From an uncultured Selenomonadales bacterium (lineage in GTDB: Bacteria; Bacillota; Negativicutes; Acidaminococcales; Acidaminococcaceae), in the NCBI GenBank assembly GCA_900314855.1, contig OMWZ01000003.1:1-64000 (forward strand): a stretch of DNA of 64,000 nucleotides, written 5' to 3'. Shown in pieces: positions 16,433 through 25,655 of the stretch. The notes under the pieces are model-generated. The model was not told the DNA's origin and did not search any database. It saw only the letters and a program-made list of their open reading frames with translations. Every line of letters begins with the position of its first letter. Position 1 is the first letter of the stretch. The position numbers were made by a program, and so were the translations under genes.

Positions 16433-18132
16433 TGCGCACCTCCTTCTTCCCCGAGGATCATCTGGTCCAGGCGCCGTCCGCCGGGGACCATGGGATAGAC
16501 TTTGGCTTCGGCCGGAATCCGGACATCCAGCAGGGCCGGGCCGTCCGCCGCGAAGAGCCAGTCCAGGCCTTCCTTCAGGTCGTCCAGGTCGTGGGCCTGT
16601 TTGCCCGGGACGCCCATGGCCGGGGCCACGCGGGACATTTCCGGGAAGTCCGGGATAACCGATTCGGCCTGGTGGCCCTGGTAGAACAGGACCTGCCACT
16701 GGTTGACCATGCCCAGGACGTTGTTGTGGAGGACCAGGACCTTGACGGCGATGCCGTAGCGGGCAAGGGTGGAGAACTCCTGGCAGTTCATCAGGATGCT
16801 GCCGTCGCCGGTGATGAGGACGACCTGGCTGCCCGGCCGTCCCAGTTTAGCGCCCATGGCCGCCGGGAGTCCGTAGCCCATGGTGCCGAGTCCGCCGGAC
16901 GTGAGAAAGTGCCGCGGCTGTTCGGCCGGGAAGAACTGGGCCGCCCACATCTGGTGCTGGCCCACGTCCGTGACGAGGACCGTGTCGCCGTCCGTATAGT
17001 CCCGCAGGGCCTCGAACAGGGCCTGGGGCGTCACGGCGCGGCCCAGGGCCGGGGTCGTGAAGGGGTGCGCCGCTTTGCGGGCCGCTGCCTCTGCCCGCCA
17101 GGGCGCGAAGCGGCTGTCCCAGTCGTCGCGGAGGGCGAGCACCTTGTCCGCGAAGAGCGGCATGGACCAGCGCAAGTCGCCGTTGACGCTGATGTCGGCG
17201 TGGACGATCTTGTTGATTTCCACTTTGTCGATGTCGAAGTGGACGATGCGCGCCTTGGGAGCGAAGTTTTCCACATCGCCTGTCACGCGGTCGTCAAACC
17301 GGGCGCCGACGGCAATCAGCAGGTCGCAGTCCGTGATGGACATGTTGGCCGCGTAGGAGCCGTGCATGCCAGCCATGCCCAGATGGTACGGCCACGTGTC
17401 GGGGACGGAGCCTTTGCCCAGGAGGGTCGTGACGACGGGAATGCCGGTCTTGCGGACGATGTCACAGACGAGCCCCGCCGTACCGCTCGACACGACGCCG
17501 CCGCCGGTCAGGAACAAGGGCCGTCTGGCCGTGCGCAGGGCTTCTACCGCCGCGTCCACGTCGGCTTCCTGTCCCTGGACATTGCCCTGGTAGCCCCGCA
17601 GATGTACGCTGTCGGGGTATTCGAAATCCAATTCCTTTTCGAAGACATCCTTGGCGATGTCCACGAGGACCGGGCCGGGCCGTCCCGTCGAGGCGATGTA
17701 GAAGGCTTCCTTCAGGACGCGGGGCAGGTCGTCTACGTTCTTGACGAGGTAATTGTGTTTCGTAATGGGCGTCGTGATGCCGGAAATATCCGCTTCCTGG
17801 AAGGAATCGCGGCCGATGAGGGTCGTGGCGACCTGGCCGCTGATGACGACGAGGGGCACGGAATCCATGTAGGCCGTGGCGATTCCCGTGACCATGTTGC
17901 ACACGCCGGGACCCGACGTGGCGAAGCAGACGCCGGTCCGTCCGGTGGCGCGGGCGTAGCCGTCGGCGGCGTGGACCGCCCCCTGTTCGTGCCCCGTCAG
18001 GATGTGGGGCAGGCCGGACTTGTACAATTCATCGTATAAGGTCAAGACGGAACCGCCGGGATAGCCGAAGACGACTTGGACGTGTTCCTGTTTCAGGCAC
18101 TCGATGAGCGCCTTCGCACCAATCATGCGCAT
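16429..18132 (-). CDS. ilvB: Acetolactate synthase large (catalytic) subunit, 567 aa
   Basis: A TPP- and FAD-dependent enzyme joining two pyruvates to acetolactate, or pyruvate and 2-oxobutyrate to acetohydroxybutyrate. Key parts are the catalytic-Glu region FGYPGGSVLTLYDELY, GHEQGAVHAADGYARATGRTGVC, the central FAD domain and the TPP motif GDGSILMNCQEFSTLARYGIAVKVLVLHNN. Full length for the family. ATG at 18132 is preceded by AAGGAGG. About 100 bases of very GC-rich, hairpin-prone sequence separate it from ilvC. Confidence 0.96.
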   Translation of the reverse strand: MRMIGAKALIECLKQEHVQVVFGYPGGSVLTLYDELYKSGLPHILTGHEQGAVHAADGYARATGRTGVCFATSGPGVCNMVTGIATAYMDSVPLVVISGQVATTLIGRDSFQEADISGITTPITKHNYLVKNVDDLPRVLKEAFYIASTGRPGPVLVDIAKDVFEKELDFEYPDSVHLRGYQGNVQGQEADVDAAVEALRTARRPLFLTGGGVVSSGTAGLVCDIVRKTGIPVVTTLLGKGSVPDTWPYHLGMAGMHGSYAANMSITDCDLLIAVGARFDDRVTGDVENFAPKARIVHFDIDKVEINKIVHADISVNGDLRWSMPLFADKVLALRDDWDSRFAPWRAEAAARKAAHPFTTPALGRAVTPQALFEALRDYTDGDTVLVTDVGQHQMWAAQFFPAEQPRHFLTSGGLGTMGYGLPAAMGAKLGRPGSQVVLITGDGSILMNCQEFSTLARYGIAVKVLVLHNNVLGMVNQWQVLFYQGHQAESVIPDFPEMSRVAPAMGVPGKQAHDLDDLKEGLDWLFAADGPALLDVRIPAEAKVYPMVPGGRRLDQMILGEEGGAQ

Positions 18133-18231
18133 AGTGTCCTCCTTTGGGAAAGGGTGGCGCCGCCGCCGCTCCGGGAGCGGCGGCCGGGCCGGCCGGTTCC
18201 CGCCGCCGGGGTGGGGTCGGCGGCCGGGCCG

Positions 18232-19245
18232 TTAGTCGTTCTGGTCGTTTTCGTGCAGCCAGGGCATCATGTCCCGCAGCTTGGCACCGACCGTTTCCAG
18301 CGGATGTTCCGCGTTCTTCCGGCGCAGGGCCAGGAAATGGGCGCGGCCGCCGGCTTTGTTTTCCAGGAGCCAGTCCTTGGCGAAGGTGCCGTCCTGGATC
18401 TCCGACAGGACCTCTTTCATGCGGGCTTTCGTTTCCGCCGGCGGAACAATCCGTTTGCCCCGCGTGTAATCGCCATATTCGGCCGTGTCGGAAATGGACT
18501 TGCGCATTTTCGCCATCCCGCCTTCATACATCAGGTCTACGATCAGTTTCATCTCATGGAAGGTCTCAAAGTAGGCGATTTCCGGCTGGTAGCCCGCTTC
18601 GCACAAGGTCTCGAAGCCGTCCTGGATGAGCTGGCAGATGCCGCCGCAGAGGACGGTCTGTTCGCCGAAGAGGTCCGTTTCCGTTTCTTCCTGGAAGGTC
18701 GTCTGGATGACGCCGGCCCGGGTGCCGCCGATGCCGCGGGCATAGGCCAGGGCCAGGTCGAAGCAGTGTCCTGTGGCGTCCTGCTCGACAGCGAACACGT
18801 CGGGTACACCGCCGCCTTCGACGAAGGTGCGGCGCACGAGATGGCCCGGGCCCTTCGGGGCGACCATGAAGACATCCACGTCGGCCGGGGCGACGACTTG
18901 TTTGAAGTGGACATTGAAGCCATGGGCGAAGGCCAGGGCGCTGCCCGGTTTCAGGTTCGGCCCGATTTCGGTGCGGTAAACGTCCGCCTGTTTTTCGTCC
19001 GGAATGAGGACCATGGTCACGTCGGCCATGCGGACCGCTTCGGCCACGGACTTGACGGTCAGGCCCGCCGCTTCGGCCACGGCGGCGGATTTGCTGCCTT
19101 CGTAGAGGCCGACGACGACCTGGACGCCGCTGTCCTTCAGGTTCAGCGCGTGGGCATGGCCCTGGGAGCCGTAGCCGACGATGGCGACCGTCTTGTCCTT
19201 CAATACATCCCAATTGACATCCTGATCGTAAAATACTTTTGCCAT
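18232..19245 (-). CDS. ilvC: Ketol-acid reductoisomerase, 337 aa
   Basis: A class I (short) NAD(P)H- and Mg-dependent enzyme that isomerises and reduces acetolactate. The Rossmann motif is [21 protein letters not shown], and the knotted C-terminal domain carries the metal and substrate residues ([35 protein letters not shown]). First gene of the operon, directly behind the T-box leader. The ribosome site is weak (GAAAGAG). Confidence 0.96.
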   Translation of the reverse strand: MAKVFYDQDVNWDVLKDKTVAIVGYGSQGHAHALNLKDSGVQVVVGLYEGSKSAAVAEAAGLTVKSVAEAVRMADVTMVLIPDEKQADVYRTEIGPNLKPGSALAFAHGFNVHFKQVVAPADVDVFMVAPKGPGHLVRRTFVEGGGVPDVFAVEQDATGHCFDLALAYARGIGGTRAGVIQTTFQEETETDLFGEQTVLCGGICQLIQDGFETLCEAGYQPEIAYFETFHEMKLIVDLMYEGGMAKMRKSISDTAEYGDYTRGKRIVPPAETKARMKEVLSEIQDGTFAKDWLLENKAGGRAHFLALRRKNAEHPLETVGAKLRDMMPWLHENDQND

Positions 19246-19320
19246 TTCTCTTTCCCTCTCTCTTTCTTTTTGTGTGGTGGCGTTGGTTCCGTCGCTCCGG
19301 CCTCGCTGCCGGGATTGCCC

Positions 19321-19604
19321 ATAAAAAAATCCGCCCCTTTTGTAGGGACGGATTGAAATTCCGCGTTACCACCCTGATTTCCGCGGCATTGCTGCCGACG
19401 GACGCTCCGCAACGTACCAACATACGCGTTTCCTGTAACGGGGATCGGCCGTCAGCGCTTACTGCCAGGCTTCAGTGCTGCTCTTCCGGGAGGATTTTCA
19501 CCAGACTGTCACGCCCCGGCTCTCACCAACCGCCGGCTCTCTGCCCATGACAGGGAGGCTACTCGTTCCCATCTCCAGATTTGTCCTTTTCGCTTGAAAA
19601 GCTT
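19321..19604 (-). promoter_or_regulatory. T-box riboswitch leader (isoleucine-type specifier) of ilvCBN
   Basis: A transcription-attenuating leader that reads tRNA charging. The conserved T-box AGGGTGGTAACGCGG is at 19361-19375; its UGGU bulge fits a tRNA with discriminator A. The terminator follows: AATCCGTCCC (19345-19354) pairs with GGGGCGGATT (19328-19337) and then runs into T7. In Stem I, CTGTCA/TGACAG form the upper helix and GGGA/TCCC the lower helix. The 3' side of the specifier loop reads TGAAAATCC, which places AUC (Ile) at 19493-19495. An Asn reading (AAU) would not fit the genes, and a Leu CUC is one codon further on. Uncharged tRNA-Ile would thus turn the operon on. Confidence 0.9.
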
Positions 19605-19610
19605 ATCCGC

Positions 19611-19639
19611 ATTGTAGCGAAAAAGAAGCAGCGTGTCAA
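19611..19639 (-). promoter_or_regulatory. Sigma-70 promoter of the ilvCBN T-box leader
   Basis: On the minus strand TTGACA (19634-19639), a 17-base spacer and TACAAT (19611-19616). Transcription would start near 19604, just before Stem I. An 11-bp direct repeat CGCAGGCGCTG lies upstream at 19670 and 19707, with no known role. Confidence 0.85.
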
Positions 19640-19730
19640 CGCGCCCGGAAATTTTTTCTGCTTTTTTGCCGCAGGCGCTGTTGAGTTGTAACGATTGGTA
19701 CATCTGCGCAGGCGCTGCCGGGTCTCCCGG

Positions 19731-21095
19731 TCACTCCCGCCGCCCCGGGTCTTTTTGCCGGGCCAGGTACCAGGTGACGAACTGGTGGGCAATGCGGCCG
19801 TTGCGCCCGGAGTGGGCCATTTCCCAGCGGGTGGCTTCGACGCGCAGCGTTTCCGGGTCCAGGGTGACGCCGGCCCTGGCGAGGCCCCGGGCGATCATGG
19901 CCAGGTATTCGGCCTGCGTGGGCAGGGAGTAATGGAGCAGGAGCCCAAAACGGTCGGTCAGGGACACGGATTCGTTCGTGTTGTCGTCGCGGTAGACCTC
20001 TTCCAGGCCTTCGCTGCGGTCGCGCCAGGTCTCTTTCAGGAGATGGCGCCGGTTCGACGTGGCGTAGATCAGTACGTTGTCCGGCTGCGGCGTGACGCTG
20101 CCGTCCATGGCGGATTTCAGGTATTTATAGTCTTGTTCGCCTTCGTCGAAGGACAGGTCGTCCAGAAACAGGATGAACTTTTTGCTCCGCACGCGGGACA
20201 GTTCCTCCCACACGCTGGGGAGCCATTTGAGCTGGTCCCGTTCCAGCTGGAGGAGGCGCAGGCCTTCGCCGTGCAGGCGGCAGGCCAGGGCCTTGACGGC
20301 CGTCGATTTGCCCGTGCCCCGGGCGCCTGTCAACAGGACGTTGTTGGCGCCGCGGCCGGCGAGAAAGTCTTCCGTGTTCAGCAGCAGGGCCGCTTTTTGC
20401 GCTTGGTAGCCGATGAGGTCGTCCCAGGCAAAGTCCGGGAAGGGCTCAATGCCGACGAGGCGCGCCATTTCGTCGAGGCGGAAGGCTTTGTAGCGGGCGA
20501 AGAGGCCCCGTCCGTACCGGACGTAGTGTTCCAGGACGGCGCGGGCCGCCTGTTCCGGCGATTCCGCTGCCGCCAGGGCCTCGTCCAGGCGGCGGGTAGC
20601 CGGGCAGTCGTCCGGTTCGGCCGGCTCGTAGTGGTCAAAGAGATCCGTGCCCAGGAGGGCCGACGGCAGTTCCGTCAAATAGGGCCATAAAAGGGTCAGG
20701 TCTGCCGCCAGGATCTTTTCCATGGACGCCCCGATGGCCCCGGTCTGTTCCACGGCTTCGGCGACGGCGAAGTCTCCGTCGGCCAGCAGTTCCAGCAGGT
20801 AGGCGCGCACGACGTTGCCCTGCAGCCCCAGCTTTTCCGCTTGCTCTGTCAAGAGGGCCGCGCAGGAGGCGACGGTTTCCACGTCGGCGTCGGCGCCCCG
20901 TCCGCGCCCGTCGCCGTCCGCCCCGTCCTCGTTCCGGCTGGCCCCGTTGCCGGTTCCGAAGCCGGCCGTCCGCCCCGTGAAGCCGGTCACGGCAGGCCGT
21001 GTTTCCGTCTTTTGCAGCGCCAGGAGGGCGCCCACGACGGGGTCTTTCAAGAATTTGCGGCATGCCATGAGGCCGCTTAAATCCGTATAGGTCAT
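19731..21095 (-). CDS. DUF815 family AAA+ ATPase, 454 aa
   Basis: The C-terminal half is an AAA+ module with Walker A TGARGTGKSTAVKAL, Walker B KFILFLDDLSFDEGE, a sensor-like NVLIYATSNRRHLLKE, and the region DRFGLLLHYSLPTQAEYLAMI. These are hallmarks of the DUF815 ATPases common in Firmicutes and proteobacteria, whose function is not established. The N-terminal 170 residues are Ala/Leu-rich helices with a low-complexity stretch (about 50-75) rich in Gly, Asp and Arg. ATG at 21095 has AAAGGA at 9 bases. It seems to be transcribed alone, upstream of the ilv promoter and divergent from yaaO. Confidence 0.85.
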   Translation of the reverse strand: MTYTDLSGLMACRKFLKDPVVGALLALQKTETRPAVTGFTGRTAGFGTGNGASRNEDGADGDGRGRGADADVETVASCAALLTEQAEKLGLQGNVVRAYLLELLADGDFAVAEAVEQTGAIGASMEKILAADLTLLWPYLTELPSALLGTDLFDHYEPAEPDDCPATRRLDEALAAAESPEQAARAVLEHYVRYGRGLFARYKAFRLDEMARLVGIEPFPDFAWDDLIGYQAQKAALLLNTEDFLAGRGANNVLLTGARGTGKSTAVKALACRLHGEGLRLLQLERDQLKWLPSVWEELSRVRSKKFILFLDDLSFDEGEQDYKYLKSAMDGSVTPQPDNVLIYATSNRRHLLKETWRDRSEGLEEVYRDDNTNESVSLTDRFGLLLHYSLPTQAEYLAMIARGLARAGVTLDPETLRVEATRWEMAHSGRNGRIAHQFVTWYLARQKDPGRRE

Positions 21096-21323
21096 CAAAA
21101 ACCATCCTTTCTGCGGCGGCCTTCGGCCCAGGGAGCCGCGTGTCGCCGCGCGCCGCCGGATCCGGCCGCCGGGAAGGCCGCTGGTCCGCGGGGAGGAAAA
21201 TCTGCTGTTTCCATTATAGCACGGCCCGGCGCCGTGCCGTCAACCGCCCGGCAGGGCGGCGGGCTGCCCCGTGGCGGGCTGCCCCGTGGCCTCCCTCCCG
21301 TTTCTCCCTATTAATGGTAAACA

Positions 21324-21352
21324 TTTACGAATGGCGCGGCGTATGTTACAAT
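21324..21352 (+). promoter_or_regulatory. Promoter of the yaaO-tmk-holB block
   Basis: TTTACG (21324-21329), a 17-base spacer and TACAAT (21347-21352), about 40 bases before the yaaO start. The rest of the 300-base gap from 21096 is very GC-rich with a duplicated GGCGGGCTGCCCCGTGGC-like stretch near 21255-21290. Confidence 0.65.
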
Positions 21353-21394
21353 AAAACGATAAACTGGAAGAGTGTGTGTTCAAGGAGGTTCGTT

Positions 21395-22918
21395 GTGGAC
21401 AACGGGAAGGAAACGAAGCGGTGCCAGCCGCTGGTGGAAGCCATGGAGCGGTATTTGCAGGAGGGCGTCTACCCCCTGCATACGCCGGGCCACAAAGGCG
21501 GGCGCGGCATGGCGGAACCCCTGCGGTCCCTCCTGGGGCCTTCGGCCCTGCGGCTCGACGTATCCCTCATGGAGGAACTGGACGATATCCATAATCCGAG
21601 GGGATGCCTCGCCGCGGCGCAGGCGGCGGCAGCGGAACTGTACGGCAGCGACGCGGCCTTTTTGGCCGTCAACGGCACCACCGGCGCGATCCATGCCATG
21701 CTGATGATGGCCCTGCGGCCCGGGGACAAGGTCCTCGTGCCCCGCAATTCCCACCGCAGCGTGACGGGCGGCCTGATCCTGTCGGCGGCGGTTCCTGTTT
21801 TTGCCGCACCGCCCATCCTGGACGGGACGGACTTGCAGGGACAGCTCACGCCGGACCAGGTGGAAGAAGCCTTCCGCCGCTATCCCGACCTGCGGGCCGT
21901 CGTCCTGACGAGCCCGAACTACTACGGCATGGCCGCCGATGTGGCCGCCATCGCGGCCATTACGCACTGCCACGGCGCCGTCCTGCTCGTGGACGAGGCC
22001 CACGGGCCGCACCTAGGGTTCCACGAGGAACTGCCGCCGTCGGCCCTGCAGTGCGGCGCCGACGTGGTGGCCCAAAGCACGCACAAGATCCTGGGCGCCC
22101 TGACCCAGTGCTCCCTGCTGCACGTCCGGGGCCCCCGCGTCGACCGGCAGCGCGCCGCCGATGTGGTGAGCCTTTTGACGACGACGAGCCCCAATTACCT
22201 GCTTATGGGCTCTCTCGACGCGGCGCGGGCCCAATTGGCGGCCGACGGCCACGGCATGATGGCCCGGGCCCTGGCGGCGGCGCGGCAGCTGCGCCGCGCC
22301 TTGGCGGGCCTGCCAGGCCTGCGGGTCCTGGCCCCGTCCGACGTGGTCGGCCGGGCCGGCATCACGGCCCTGGACGAGACGAAGGTCACGCTGCAGCTCG
22401 ACCGCGCGGATACGACGGGCGTCGCCCTGGGCGACGCGCTGCGGCGGGCCGGCCTGGCCGTGGAACTGGTGGACCCGCGCCACGTTTTGTTTTTGGTGAC
22501 TTACGCCGATGCCACGGACGAATGGCTCGGCGTGTGCCGCCGCGTCCGGGCCGTCCTGGAGGCCCTGCCCCCATGGCGCGGTGCCCCCGCAGGGACGGTG
22601 GCCCCGGCGCCGGAATCCGGCGCCGGCCCGCGGGAGGACCGGCTTCCCGCGGCGGCCTTGTCCGAATCGGCCGTGCCTTTGCGGGATGTCTTTTACGGAC
22701 AAGGGGAAACGGTCCCCTTGTCCGCGGCGGCCGGCCGCGTCTGCGGCGAGACCGTGAGCTTTTACCCGCCGGGTATTCCCGTCCTCCTGCCGGGAGAACG
22801 GATTACAGCGGCCGCCCTGGCCGCCTGCGGGACCCAAAAAGCCCTGGGACTGCCCGTGAGCGGCCCTGCCGACCCGACCCTGGCGACCTTGCGGGTCCTG
22901 CGGGAGCGGCGGGGCTGA
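21395..22918 (+). CDS. Orn/Lys/Arg decarboxylase family protein (YaaO-type), 507 aa
   Basis: A fold-type I PLP enzyme of the basic amino-acid decarboxylase family. Motifs are YPLHTPGHKGGRG at the N terminus, NGTTGAIHAMLMMALRPGDKVLVPRNSHRS, LLVDEAHGPHLGF and QSTHKILGALTQ with the PLP-binding Lys. The C-terminal lid ends FYPPGIPVLLPGE. Relatives decarboxylate lysine, arginine or ornithine in polyamine or cadaverine synthesis; substrate is not resolved here. Cadaverine decorates peptidoglycan in some Negativicutes, which makes lysine worth testing. The start is GTG at 21395 with AAGGAGG 6 bases upstream. As in Bacillus (yaaO), it precedes tmk. Confidence 0.88.
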   Translation: MDNGKETKRCQPLVEAMERYLQEGVYPLHTPGHKGGRGMAEPLRSLLGPSALRLDVSLMEELDDIHNPRGCLAAAQAAAAELYGSDAAFLAVNGTTGAIHAMLMMALRPGDKVLVPRNSHRSVTGGLILSAAVPVFAAPPILDGTDLQGQLTPDQVEEAFRRYPDLRAVVLTSPNYYGMAADVAAIAAITHCHGAVLLVDEAHGPHLGFHEELPPSALQCGADVVAQSTHKILGALTQCSLLHVRGPRVDRQRAADVVSLLTTTSPNYLLMGSLDAARAQLAADGHGMMARALAAARQLRRALAGLPGLRVLAPSDVVGRAGITALDETKVTLQLDRADTTGVALGDALRRAGLAVELVDPRHVLFLVTYADATDEWLGVCRRVRAVLEALPPWRGAPAGTVAPAPESGAGPREDRLPAAALSESAVPLRDVFYGQGETVPLSAAAGRVCGETVSFYPPGIPVLLPGERITAAALAACGTQKALGLPVSGPADPTLATLRVLRERRG

Positions 22919-23015
22919 CGGCCGGTTCCGGCCCGCCCCGCCCCGACGCGGGGCGGGCCTTCGCGCCACGCCGGCGGACCCGGCGCGGCAATTTGACAAG
23001 ACAGGAGCGTTGCGT

Positions 23016-23663
23016 ATGCCACATGGATATTTCATCACCCTCGAAGGCGTCGACGGCGGCGGCAAGACAACCCAGCTCGAACGCCTCGCCGCGGCCCTGC
23101 GGGAGCGGGGCCTGACCGTGGTCACGACGCGGGAACCGGGCGGGACGGCCACGGCGGAACAAATCCGCCGCGTGGTCCTGGACAAGGACCTCGTCATGGG
23201 CGCCCGGACGGAGCTGCTGCTCTACCTGGCGGCCCGGGCGGAACATGTGGAACACGTCATCCGTCCGGCCCTGGCGGCGGGCCACGTGGTCCTGTGTGAC
23301 CGCTTCGCCGATTCGACCCTGGTCTACCAGGGGGTTGTCCGGGGCCTGCCGCTGGACGAGGTGGAGCGGCTGTGCCGCTTCGCTGCCGAAGGCGTGACGC
23401 CGGACCGGACCATCCTGCTGGACGCGGATCCGCGGGCCCTGCTGGCCCGGCGGGCGGACCGCCAGGTCGAGGACCGGCTGGAACAGGAAGGCCTGGTCTT
23501 CCAGGAAAAGGTCCGGGAAGGCTTCCTCGCCTTGTGGCGGCGGCACGGCAGCCGCATTTGCCGCATCGACGCGCTCCGGCCGGCGGACGCGGTGACGCGG
23601 GACATCCTGGCCGCCCTGGCGGGCGGGGACCGCTTCCCGCGAAAGGATACGAATCATGTTTGA
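23016..23663 (+). CDS. tmk: Thymidylate kinase, 215 aa
   Basis: Phosphorylates dTMP to dTDP. P-loop LEGVDGGGKTTQLERLA, TREPGGT, DRFADSTLVYQG and a LID-like RADRQVEDRLEQEG are all present. The start is ATG at 23016 with AGGAG 8 bases before; a TTG at 23010 is too close to that site. The 3' end overlaps holB by 8 bases. A strong GC hairpin without a T tract (about 22930-22960) separates it from yaaO. Confidence 0.95.
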   Translation: MPHGYFITLEGVDGGGKTTQLERLAAALRERGLTVVTTREPGGTATAEQIRRVVLDKDLVMGARTELLLYLAARAEHVEHVIRPALAAGHVVLCDRFADSTLVYQGVVRGLPLDEVERLCRFAAEGVTPDRTILLDADPRALLARRADRQVEDRLEQEGLVFQEKVREGFLALWRRHGSRICRIDALRPADAVTRDILAALAGGDRFPRKDTNHV

Positions 23664-24741
23664 AACCATTGTGGGACACGAGGAAAACAAGGAGTTCCTG
23701 CGGCGCCTGCTGCGGCGGGACCGGCGCCCCCATTCGCTGCTACTGCACGGACCCGGCGGCATGGGGAAGCGGCTCCTGGCCCTGGAATTCGCCAAGGCCC
23801 TCTTGTGCCTGACGCCGGCGGCGGACGGATCGCCCTGCGGGACCTGCGCTTCATGCCGCCTGCTCCGGACCATCGGGACGGAGACGCCCCTCGTGACGCG
23901 CGGCGGGGATACGGAGGGACCCTCCCATCCGGATTTCCTTTATGTGGAGCACGACCACAATCCCGAAAAAAAGCGGCGTTTGATTACCATTGCCCAGATC
24001 CATGACCTGCTCGGCCTGGCGCAGCTCGCGCCGACCGTGGGACGACGCCGCGTGTGCCTCGTGGACGAGGCCGACCTGATGACGACGGAGGCGGCCAACG
24101 CCTTCCTGAAACTGCTGGAAGAGCCGCCGCCGCACTTTTATTTCCTCCTGATCGCCGCCAAGGCCGACGCCCTGCTGCCGACGATTTTGTCCCGTGTCAT
24201 TCGCCTGCGCTTCGCCGCCCTGCGGCCGGACGACGTGTGCCGGATTCTGCGGCGGAAGACGGGCCTGGGCGAAGCCGAGGCCCTGGTGGTGGCGCGTTTG
24301 GCCGATGGGTCCCTGGGACGGGCCCTGGCGTACCAGGAAGAAGGAATCCTGAACCTGCGGGCCGCCGCCCTGGAGTATGTGGCGGCCTTCCCCATGGCGG
24401 CGCCCCTCCATTATCTTATGGGGCGGGACTACTTCAGCGACCGGATCCCCGACGGGTCGCCGGCTTCTTTCGAAGCCCTGCGGACGTTCCTGGACCTGGT
24501 GCGGACGGTGCTGCGGGACCTGCTGTTCCTGCAGGCCGGCCTGGCGGACCGCGTCCTGCACCGCGATTGTCTCGACACCCTGGAACCCCTGGCGCGCCGG
24601 TGGGACCGGGCAGCCCTTTTGCGGGGCGCCGAGGCCGTGGACCGGGCGTCGTTCGCGGCGTGGAAACACGCCAACCGCAAAGCCATTCTCGACGATTTGA
24701 CCTATACCCTCCACGCGGCCGCGCAGGGCATGCCGGGGTAG
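23656..24741 (+). CDS. holB: DNA polymerase III delta-prime-type clamp-loader subunit, 361 aa
   Basis: A clamp-loader AAA+ ATPase-fold subunit. It has a P-loop LLHGPGGMGKRLLALEFAKALL, a four-cysteine zinc module (residues about 54-70: CLTPAADGSPCGTCASCRLL), IHDLLGLAQLAPTVGRRRVCLVDEADLMTTEAANAFLKLLEEPPPH and TILSRVIRLRF. Bacterial delta-prime does not usually hydrolyse ATP, but this copy keeps a complete GxxGxGK loop. Overlaps the end of tmk; followed by ricT as in Bacillus. Confidence 0.93.
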   Translation: MFETIVGHEENKEFLRRLLRRDRRPHSLLLHGPGGMGKRLLALEFAKALLCLTPAADGSPCGTCASCRLLRTIGTETPLVTRGGDTEGPSHPDFLYVEHDHNPEKKRRLITIAQIHDLLGLAQLAPTVGRRRVCLVDEADLMTTEAANAFLKLLEEPPPHFYFLLIAAKADALLPTILSRVIRLRFAALRPDDVCRILRRKTGLGEAEALVVARLADGSLGRALAYQEEGILNLRAAALEYVAAFPMAAPLHYLMGRDYFSDRIPDGSPASFEALRTFLDLVRTVLRDLLFLQAGLADRVLHRDCLDTLEPLARRWDRAALLRGAEAVDRASFAAWKHANRKAILDDLTYTLHAAAQGMPG

Positions 24742-24785
24742 CCGGTTTCCCGCGGCAGGTGGGGTTTTGATAAAGGAGAACAACT

Positions 24786-25637
24786 ATGACGACGATTGTA
24801 GGCGTCCGTTTCAAACGGACCTGTAAGATCTATTATTTCGACCCCGCCGGCACGGGGGTGCAGAAAGGCGACGACGTCATTGTCGAAACGACGTGGGGCA
24901 AGGAATTCGGCACGGTTGCTGTGGGCCCGAAGGACGTGGAAGACAAGCACGTGCCCCAGCCGCTCAAGGCCGTCGTGCGCAAAGCCACGGACAACGACCG
25001 CAAGAAGGTGGCCGAAAACGGCGTGCGGGAAAAAGAAGCCGTTAACATCTGCCAGCGCTGCATCAAACGGCACAATCTGGAGATGAACCTGGTCGACGTG
25101 GAGTTCACGTTCGACGTGTCCCGCATTATTTTCTACTTTACGGCAGAGGGACGTGTCGATTTCCGGGAGCTGGTCAAGGATTTGGCATCGGTCTTCCGCA
25201 CGCGCATCGAACTGCGCCAGATCGGCGTGCGCGATGAAGCCCGCATGGTTGGCGGCATCGGCTGCTGCGGCCGGCCTCTGTGCTGCGCTTCCTGGATGGG
25301 GGATTTCGAGCCTGTCTCCATCCGCATGGCCAAGAGCCAGAACCTGTCCCTGAACCCGACGAAGATTTCCGGCTGCTGCGGCCGCCTCATGTGCTGCCTC
25401 AAGTTCGAGGACTATCTGTACGAAAAGCCCAAGGGAAAGGTCAAGAAGGTCCGCCGCGAGAAAATCGAGGCCCCGCAGGTCGGCACCATGGTCGCCACGA
25501 GCCTGGGCAACGGCAAAGTCACGACCGTCAACAAGGCGAAGCACACGGCGACGGTGCAATTGACGCCGGACAACGTGGTCACTCTCGAGTGGAGTGAAAT
25601 TATGGATCTCGACAAGGCCCAGGCCGACGCTGACTGA
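24786..25637 (+). CDS. ricT: PSP1-domain protein RicT (YaaT), 283 aa
   Basis: A cytoplasmic PSP1-domain protein. In Bacillus, RicT with RicA and RicF forms a complex with iron-sulfur clusters that tunes RNase Y-dependent mRNA maturation. Hallmarks are GVRFKRTCKIYYFDP, KGDDVIVETTWGKEFGTV, IFYFTAEGRVDFRELVKDLASVFRTRIELRQIGVRDEARMVGGIGCCGRPLCC and SGCCGRLMCCLKFE, with the characteristic paired Cys clusters. AAAGGAG precedes ATG. Neighbour order holB-ricT-trmN6-rsmI is the Firmicute one. Confidence 0.93.
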   Translation: MTTIVGVRFKRTCKIYYFDPAGTGVQKGDDVIVETTWGKEFGTVAVGPKDVEDKHVPQPLKAVVRKATDNDRKKVAENGVREKEAVNICQRCIKRHNLEMNLVDVEFTFDVSRIIFYFTAEGRVDFRELVKDLASVFRTRIELRQIGVRDEARMVGGIGCCGRPLCCASWMGDFEPVSIRMAKSQNLSLNPTKISGCCGRLMCCLKFEDYLYEKPKGKVKKVRREKIEAPQVGTMVATSLGNGKVTTVNKAKHTATVQLTPDNVVTLEWSEIMDLDKAQADAD

Positions 25638-25655
25638 GCGACGGGAGGCCCTCGC

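Noticed and set aside
19493..19498. Asn (AAU) specifier in the ilv T-box
   Set aside because: It needs a different register directly after GAA and makes no sense for branched-chain genes; AUC fits both the loop geometry and the operon.
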